In this document: piece after piece, positions 57,962 to 64,000 of the stretch | Layout: each line of letters opens with the position of its first letter | Position numbering within the stretch: the stretch's first letter is position 1 | Assembly: GCF_000715075.1 (NCBI RefSeq) | Contig: NC_134097.1 | Span: 69,535,190-69,599,189, forward strand | DNA from: Nicotiana tabacum | Lineage: Eukaryota; Streptophyta; Magnoliopsida; Solanales; Solanaceae | Reading direction: 5' to 3' | DNA: 64,000 nucleotides | Program-made: the position numbers and the translations under genes | Notes under the pieces: generated by a model | Database searches by the model: none | Told to the model about the DNA's origin: nothing | What the model saw: only the letters and a program-made list of their open reading frames with translations

Positions 57962-58816
57962 TTGAGAAACATGTCATCAGGGAATTATGAGAATTTTGAT
58001 GTTGGTAATTCTACTTTTAATCTTCCTTATGCATATTGTGGAAGAAAACATGCAAGGCAAAATTATCAAAATATTTCTGAGAGCGAGTTTTGTGCACCAA
58101 CTCAATTTTATTTGTGGAATGTGTGTGATGTGTGTGGTGGTAAAAATGGTCACTTTCATGGTTATGCTTATATTTCTTATCTTCCCCTAACCTCTTACTA
58201 TGATGGTTCTACCTTTTCTTGTGAAGTTAATAGGAACAAAGAACCTGGGGATGCAGACCTGAAGGAGATCAAGGATATGTTACAGTGCCTTCTGAAACAA
58301 AATAATGAAAATTATTTGCAGATAGAAAGGTAAGAGGCAACTATTCGCAAGTTGGAGGCTCAATTGAGTCAAGTGGTTGGAGCTTTTAATGATCAACAAG
58401 CCAAAATTGATAATAGTAGCCAAGAACAGCATGGATTTGAGGTGTTGATTGGAGAGGTCAGAGTAGAACATCAACAACCTAGCCAACTACAATTTGAGGA
58501 TGTCAATGTTGAAGAAGTGAGACTAGAGTCAGCCAAGGACATTGAGGATACAAATTTTGTTGACTCTAGTATCATTGATGTTGAGGATGCTGAAAGTCCT
58601 GAAGTTCATGTGTGTAAGCGTATTGGTCCTCACTCCAAACATTTTTCTATATTGTGCTTGGATGACGATATGGAAATAGAGTCATCCGAGCCGATTGAGA
58701 AGTCAAGGAATGAGGAACAAGGTGCCTACATTCTGGAATTTTTCTTTCCAGAAATACAGGACTATATACCTCATCTAAAAGCCAAGAAGTGTAGAATAGT
58801 ACAATGGTTGCTTTAA
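57962..58816 (+). pseudogene. Gag-derived ORF of deleted Athila-type element (one stop)
   Basis: One frame of 285 codons broken only by TAA at 58331-58333. The second Met (57971, MSSGNYENFDV) may be the true start. The N-terminal part has two Cys/His pairs (YCGRKH; CDVCGGKNGHF) that could be degenerate zinc-binding motifs. Codons 100-150 are coiled-coil-like (LKEIKDMLQCLLKQNNENY, then IRKLEAQLSQVVGAFNDQQ), as in the C-terminal part of Athila Gag. The rest is very acidic. Behind the stop come basic remnants (RKLDAKLRV...SSRWRQK). Nearly intact in spite of decay elsewhere. Confidence 0.65.
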
Positions 58817-60771
58817 CCAATTAGATTTGTTCCTCCACCCCTGGAGCATAACCGAAAACTTGATGCCAAATTGAGGGTTCAATTCATAAGCTCGAGGTGG
58901 AGGCAAAAAGTGATTCGCGTCGTGCCGCGACGTTAAATCAAGCGCTTGTCGGGAGGCAACCCAGCTTTATTGCTTTCTTTTATTTAGTTTTTATTTTTTT
59001 AATTGTATTATTTTTGTAGTGTCAATTTTTTATTTTCTAGGAGCATGAATATCAAAGGTATTGGAAGGATGCAACAACAAACCAAATGGTTGGAACTAAG
59101 TGTGAGGTACCCGCACGAAGGACCAAGTTTGGGAGAAGTCTGAGTACCCCGTGAGCTGTTAGTGCTTCGGCCTTTGGCCTACCAGGGAGTCCCTTTTATC
59201 GTTTTATTAGTTATGGTGTGCATTGGGGACAATGCAAAATTTTTAAGTGTGGGGTGATGAGATTGTCTGGGTGACTTTCGATGCTATTTTAGTTGTGTTA
59301 TTTTAATTGAATATTTTTTTAAATAGAAAAAATTAGATTTTTCCTGACGATGGATCTATGAGGCAATTTTCTTGAGGGATTTAAGTCTAAATAAAAAATA
59401 AAATATTTTTTTTCTTTTGTTAGGTAGTGTAGCAATTCCCCCTTGGTTTTTCTTTGTGTCGCGGTTCTTTTTCAAGAGTTTTATTTGAACCGGGTATAGT
59501 TAGTTTTTTTTAGGAATAGGAGCCATTGTGTTATGTTTTGAATTGAAGCAATATCTATTGACTTTATTATGCCTTGAGAATAGTGAGTACTTTGGTTGTG
59601 ACGCTTAGGCTCAGTTTTTAAATTTTGTATAAGTACCTTAAATTGTATGATTTTAAATTTGCTTAACTACTTTGACTAGAGTGTCTTGATGAATCCAATC
59701 CTGAGTGAGTTATGTGCCATGTGTGTGTGAGGTTTGGGTGTTATTTTGTGCATTGCATTTGATGCTTAGAACTTGCCCCATGTGTTTGCAAAGCGAAATA
59801 GTAGTTTTATTCAATCTAGAAAGTGATATATGCATTTCTTTGTTGAGCCAAATATGTATATTTTACCCGCCTAATTGTTATGTATCGTAGTTAACCCATT
59901 TGAGCCTGTAATCCTGTTTCTTTGGCAACCACATTACAAGCCTTACCCATTTGTTTGAATTAACTATCTATTTAAACCATTGTAACCTCTCATGAGAAGT
60001 TGAATTGTTTATGAACTTTGTAAAAGTTAAAGTGTGAGGTGGTTGATTTGGCTTTTGAGTGGAACTAATTAAATAAGGAGAAATGTGCACTGTTTTGAAA
60101 AAGCAAGAGCCACTTGAATTGAGAAGAAAAAAAGAAAAGAAAAAAATAGTTGGATTGTCGTGAAAAATAAGTGGTGACTTTTGACGTAAGTGTGCTTAAA
60201 GAAGTATGGGGTAATATACACTGATGTGAATGCGGAGTTTGGTTTGACATAAGTATGGTATTTGAATGTTAAAGTATTTGTATTAAAGTGCTTTGGGAGG
60301 CATAGTCACTCTTATATATAAATGTATCCTACCCGTCCCGCAGCCTACATTACAATCAAATAAAGTCCTAATTGATCCTAGATTGAATGAGCTCGATTAG
60401 TGGAGTAGTACACTACGGGAAAGCTTATGGTGCATCTTTTGTGGCATATGAATGTTATTTCTGAGAGTGAATTCTTTCTATCTTGAGTTCCTAAGTGTTC
60501 TTAAATTTTATTGTGTGAAACTACTCTCTTTTATTGTGTGAGGGCACTTGATTCATGAAGGAAAGGTAATGTCAGTGACCTCTATGTTAGAGAAAGTGGG
60601 TGAGTTGTGAATAATGCGTGGTACTTGTGAGTCAAATCTTGAGGTGAATATGTTACGCTTTTGTGGTTAGTCTATTTTAAATACTCTTGGTGTGATGAGT
60701 TAGGAGAATTGTTTAAAATAGTCATGTCTATAAAAAAATGTAGTTTGATTGCTCGAGGACGAGCAATGGTT
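58817..60771 (+). other. Non-coding 3' part of deleted Athila-type element
   Basis: Contains cgtgccgcgacgttaaatca and gggaggcaaccca (58918-58965) shared with the Athila spacer at 48370-48400, a gcattggggacaatgc dyad followed by the 13-mer TAAGTGTGGGGTG (59244-59256), and no open coding frame. The short frames here (59705-59890 and others) are not supported. Confidence 0.7.
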
Positions 60772-60785
60772 TAAGTGTAGGGTGT
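60772..60785 (+). other. Polypurine tract of deleted Athila-type element
   Basis: TAAGTGTAGGGTGT directly before the 3' LTR, one base different from the Athila PPT. Confidence 0.7.
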
Positions 60786-62269
60786 TGATGATCGGCTATA
60801 ATTGCATATTTTAGTCGTTTATTACACTCTAATTTACTGCACTTTAATTGAGTTTGAGCTTTAATCGCTAGTGTCTTGCACTAATTGTGTGCTTTATGCC
60901 TTGTAGGAGTGGTTTCGAGCTATGTAGATGTTATGGAATGAATTCAAGCGATTTGGAGCTTTGAAGTCTGAGTAAAAGCCCAAGGAATTAAGCCGAGATC
61001 ATATTCGGGGATCAACAGATGATAGAGCAACAAAACGAAGAATCAAGTAGGCATATTGTGCACTGTCTAGTAAAATACACATAACGTTTTTCTCAAATCT
61101 CCATTTAAGATCCACAATATATGGTTGGAAAGATAACCCATAGAGCTACAAAGTTGATGTTTATACATTTTTTCAAATTCCAAACGAAACAGGGTGAAAA
61201 ACTCGGTCGAAACCTCGGCCGCGGACCGGACGCGGACTGAAACAGTAGACTTGCCAAATACCGCATCCGTACCGCGCCTGGGCCGCGGACGTACAGGCCT
61301 GGAAACTTGTCCTTTTTCGCGTAGGAAAAGGTATAATAGTTTGGGCCCGACCCTACTTGGTATATATACATGGAAAAATGATATTTTGAGGGGAGGAGAC
61401 CAATTTTTGACACATATTCGATCTAAGGAGGCAGAGACACAATAGGAGCAAGGCGGAGAATTCTTCTACGAGTTTTTCCTTCCTCTTCCTATTTTTTCAT
61501 TATTGGTTATGACTTTTAGTATTGTAGTTTTACATACTATTATGAATAACTAATTTGTTATCTAGGGTTTTGATAGAACCTTTTGTAGGATAAATTCTTG
61601 TTATGTTTTTATATAATTAAGCCGTTGGATTTCTCTACTTGTTCAACTGTGTGTTTGTTGTTGTTGTTGATTGAATGACCATCAATTAACTGTGCCTATT
61701 TAGTGTGTAGTGCTCTCGAGAGAGTACATATTTAGGTAGTTGTTGAACAATGTCATTTCTAACGTATGTGAGAAATCAATACAGTGGGTTTAAAGGCAGG
61801 TTTAGAAATAACAAAGCCTTGACGTGGTCATAATGAGCGGTTAGATAAAGCCAACTAGCGTAGTTCGAGAGAATATGTCTAGTAAATTGTTGTAGTTGCT
61901 CGAGAGAGAATTACGACATCTAAAGTGCTCACGATCAGTAGAGAATACATTGGCAAAATTGTAGGGAATATAACTAGAAGGATTCCGACAATTGGGGAAA
62001 TCATAACTCTAGACCTCCTTAATTTAATCTCCAACCCTTTGTCTCGTTAGTTGATAATTTTACCATTTTCTAGTATTTGTTAGTTAATTAGTTAGAAATA
62101 TAAATCTAAATCTTTATAATTTAGAAAATTATTTAAAGTTGTCTTTTTAGTGATATTAAACAGATATAGCTAAGCCTTAGTTCTATGTGGGATTCAACCC
62201 GGACTTTTACACCGGATTATATTTGCAGCGATCTCTTATCCTTTTTAGGACTAGAGTTGGGCGTGATCA
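60786..62269 (+). repeat. 3' LTR of deleted Athila-type element
   Basis: TGATGATCGGC to GGGCGTGATCA, a match to the 5' LTR over its full length. Confidence 0.9.
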
Positions 62270-62304
62270 TTCACCTTAAATACAATTCTATTTATAACAA
62301 TTTT

Positions 62305-62645
62305 GATACTTTGGTTTAAAAAATATATATTTGTGTGTATATAAACTATAATGTATCTTCTAAAAATTTAAGTTACTTTATTTTTAATATTAAAAAGTGA
62401 AATTCTTTTTGGACAAAAATAATATTTCTTTTTCCATTCCACTTGCTGCAAACTAATTGGTTACGTGATTCCCACTTTCTTTAGACAAAGTTATTTTAGG
62501 ACTCTTGTGAAAATAGCTTAGAAGATCTATTAATTTTCCATGAGCTAGAACAAATGAGAAACCACTAAAAGATAGTAGTAACAAATTTTAGAGGAGAAAT
62601 GGTAAGTCACATTTTTCTCGTATATTCAATGCTTAGTTTAGATAT
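62305..62645. other. AT-rich flank, nothing recognised
   Basis: Original host DNA next to the copia insertion; the DNA before 18113 is its other flank. No gene or repeat was seen. Confidence 0.5.
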
Positions 62646-63871
62646 GACGAAATACATAAACGGCCCATATAAGTTTCTACAACAATCAAACAATCTCCTC
62701 AACTGACCTATTTATCATTTAGATACTTTAAGTGACTATTAAGTGTATCAAGCAAACAATCTCCTCAACTGATTCATTTACCATTTAGACACTTTAAGTG
62801 ACTATTAAGTGTATTAAGTAAACACCCAATATGCGTTTGCCAATGACATGTTAAATGAGCCAATTAAAATAGACACATAATTTATAATAAAAAAAGACAC
62901 ATATAATTAGCAAAAATAGAAAATACATCTAAAGAAGAAAAATAAACCCCTCTCCTGTACTTTTATCAAAACCAGCGCCTATCCTCTCCTCACCCCTTCT
63001 CTCTCCCCCCTCACTTTCATCTTCTTCTGTGCTCCCATTCCCGTCCCTGGCACCTAACAAATAAAACTCATACAAATATGAAATAACATAGATAAGCCAA
63101 ATAAATAACCTACTAAGGGATCATTAATGGACCTCGCCGGAAAAGCTCCTCTTACGCGATCTCTATCGCCGGAAAATTCGTTCTCCAAGCAAAACTAAAA
63201 AAAATGATTCTATTGGAATCTGCAGTCTTCTCTCTCCATTATTTTCTTGATTATGAATTTGGGCTTATATCATTTTTTTCCTCTAATTTATTATTTTTGA
63301 TGTAAAATTATCTATAAAATTGTGGGCCGATGAAGATGAAAAAGGTTGGAGAAATTGTGTTCTTATGGTAGAGATGAGGGTGAAAGGACTGACAAAAATT
63401 TGTGTTTTTTTGCAGCAACAACATTTTTGCTGCTTCTTTCGCTAGGTTTGGGATTGATTTTGGGTTGACGGAACTAGGCGGAGCTAGGTTACGAGCAATA
63501 GAGTTTTGTGGTGAAAGGTGGCAGTGTAGTTTTTGGTGCTTAGTTCGAGCGTTAATGGCTGGTTTTCCTCGCCTCTATGGCGGTTTCATGGTGGGGTTGA
63601 GGTGGTTTAGTTCATAAGAAAGGAAGAAGAAAGGCTTAGTTGCAACTGCTTTAGCTAGCTACTATGGTACTCTAAGGTTTCTTGGTTTTTTATCAAAGAA
63701 AAATAAAATTAAGCTGAAATTTTGTTTGCAAACAGGCATATGCCTCACCAGCAACATATGTTCACTTGTACACTTAATAGTCACTTGAAGTGTCTAACAG
63801 GTAAATGCGTCAATTGAGGAGGCTGTTTGATTCTCGTGGACAACTCTAAAGGACCGTTTATGTATTTCGCC
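62646..63871. mobile_element. Long-TIR non-autonomous DNA transposon, MULE-like
   Basis: The left end (from gacgaaatacataaacgg) and the right end (ccgtttatgtatttcgcc) are inverted copies over about 120-170 bp, with shared inner landmarks (caaacaatctcctcaactga; cactttaagtgactattaag). The flanks tttagatat and ttaaaatat agree at 7 of 9 positions, as for a decayed 9-bp MULE duplication. The left arm contains a tandem duplication of about 68 bp (62685-62820). The middle is richer in GC (63120-63600) and has no transposase; a 71-codon frame at 63402-63617 is unsupported. The superfamily is inferred. Confidence 0.65.
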
Positions 63872-64000
63872 TTAAAATATTAAAGATAGAAGAATGAAAA
63901 AATAAAAAAAGGTGAAGCAGTTGCAGACAAGCTTGATTCTATTATTGATAAGAGGTATGAGTATATATACACATGATAGTCTTGCTGACCAAGGAAGACA
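63872..64000. other. Right edge of window, nothing recognised
   Basis: Short AT-rich tail without a feature. Confidence 0.4.

Larger units (their letters stand above)
56344..62274 (+). mobile_element. Internally deleted Athila-type element (LARD-like), 5.9 kb
   Basis: The element spans 56349-62269 with TSD ttcac (56344-56348 and 62270-62274), inserted in the copia 5' LTR. LTRs: 56349-57835 and 60786-62269 (about 1.48 kb). The PBS starts TGGCGCCGTTGCC at 57841. PPT TAAGTGTAGGGTGT at 60772-60785. The interior is only 2.95 kb: one gag-derived ORF and a non-coding 3' part, with no protease, RT or integrase. The LTR ends, promoter, PBS, PPT and 3' landmarks match the Athila element at 42736-55401 in type, so it is a non-autonomous member of that lineage that needs proteins supplied in trans. 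Confidence 0.88.
18113..62304 (-). mobile_element. Ty1/copia retrotransposon split by five nested insertions
   Basis: Outer shell of the stack, read on the minus strand. The LTR tips are at 18118 and 62299, flanked by the 5-bp duplication atttt (18113-18117 and 62300-62304). The copia sequence survives in pieces: 18118-18749, 21710-22657, 39192-41936, 42049-42735, 55407-56348 and 62275-62299. Joined end to end they give about 6 kb with gag, protease, integrase, RT and RNase H in copia order. Every junction is marked by a target-site duplication of the inserted element. Many frameshifts and stops show that it is old and dead. Confidence 0.9.

Noticed and set aside
1..64000. Anti-phage, CRISPR, operon or other prokaryotic-type system
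   Set aside because: The window is a plant nuclear sequence; no such genes are present.

Overview
This is a nuclear window from a flowering plant, almost certainly Solanaceae and probably Nicotiana or a close relative with a large genome. The basis is a complete 12-exon plant gene with GT-AG introns, a nuclear tRNA-Arg gene, an apparent ent-kaurene oxidase first exon of Solanaceae type, and retroelement families I associate with Solanaceae. The genus is inferred, not proven.

Layout. 1-3467 is AT-rich and holds a CACTA-like transposon end (about 1187-1524), a broken C-terminal part of a replication protein A-like gene (1929-2640, +) and an isolated first exon resembling ent-kaurene oxidase (2812-2968, -). 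3468-5892 is a solo LTR. 5893-9125 holds tRNA-Arg(CCG) (7194-7266, -) and one intact small ORF of unknown function (7457-7942, -). 9126-16665 (-) is the only complete, clearly functional gene: STR1/MST1, the mitochondrial 3-mercaptopyruvate/thiosulfate sulfurtransferase. All 12 exons join in frame to 376 residues. Its introns carry a SINE-like insertion and an RTE-LINE fragment. A hAT-type element (17116-17975) sits about 450 bp upstream of its start codon.

18113-62304 is one nested retrotransposon stack, solved here from exact target-site duplications (TSDs). An old Ty1/copia element (LTR ends at 18118 and 62299, TSD atttt) was split by five later insertions: a 2,955-bp solo LTR (18750-21704, TSD tgggg); a 16.5-kb coding-free Ogre/Tat-like element with 4.2-kb LTRs (22658-39186, TSD attat); a 112-bp SINE (41937-42048, 15-bp TSD); a 12.7-kb Athila element with decayed gag-pol plus a better preserved third ORF (42736-55401, TSD attaa); and a 5.9-kb internally deleted Athila relative (56349-62269, TSD ttcac), which landed in the copia element's other LTR. 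A long-TIR, MULE-like element (62646-63871) lies outside the stack.

The retroelements are broken or non-autonomous. The points most worth a second look are: the Athila third ORF, which appears to have its own GC-palindrome-bearing promoter, leader exon and intron; a 13-base polypurine-tract motif repeated inside the Athila-type elements; the tandem-repeat nursery and dispersed GATACGTAGG modules of the non-autonomous Ogre-like element; and the juxtaposed fragments of two host genes near the left end.
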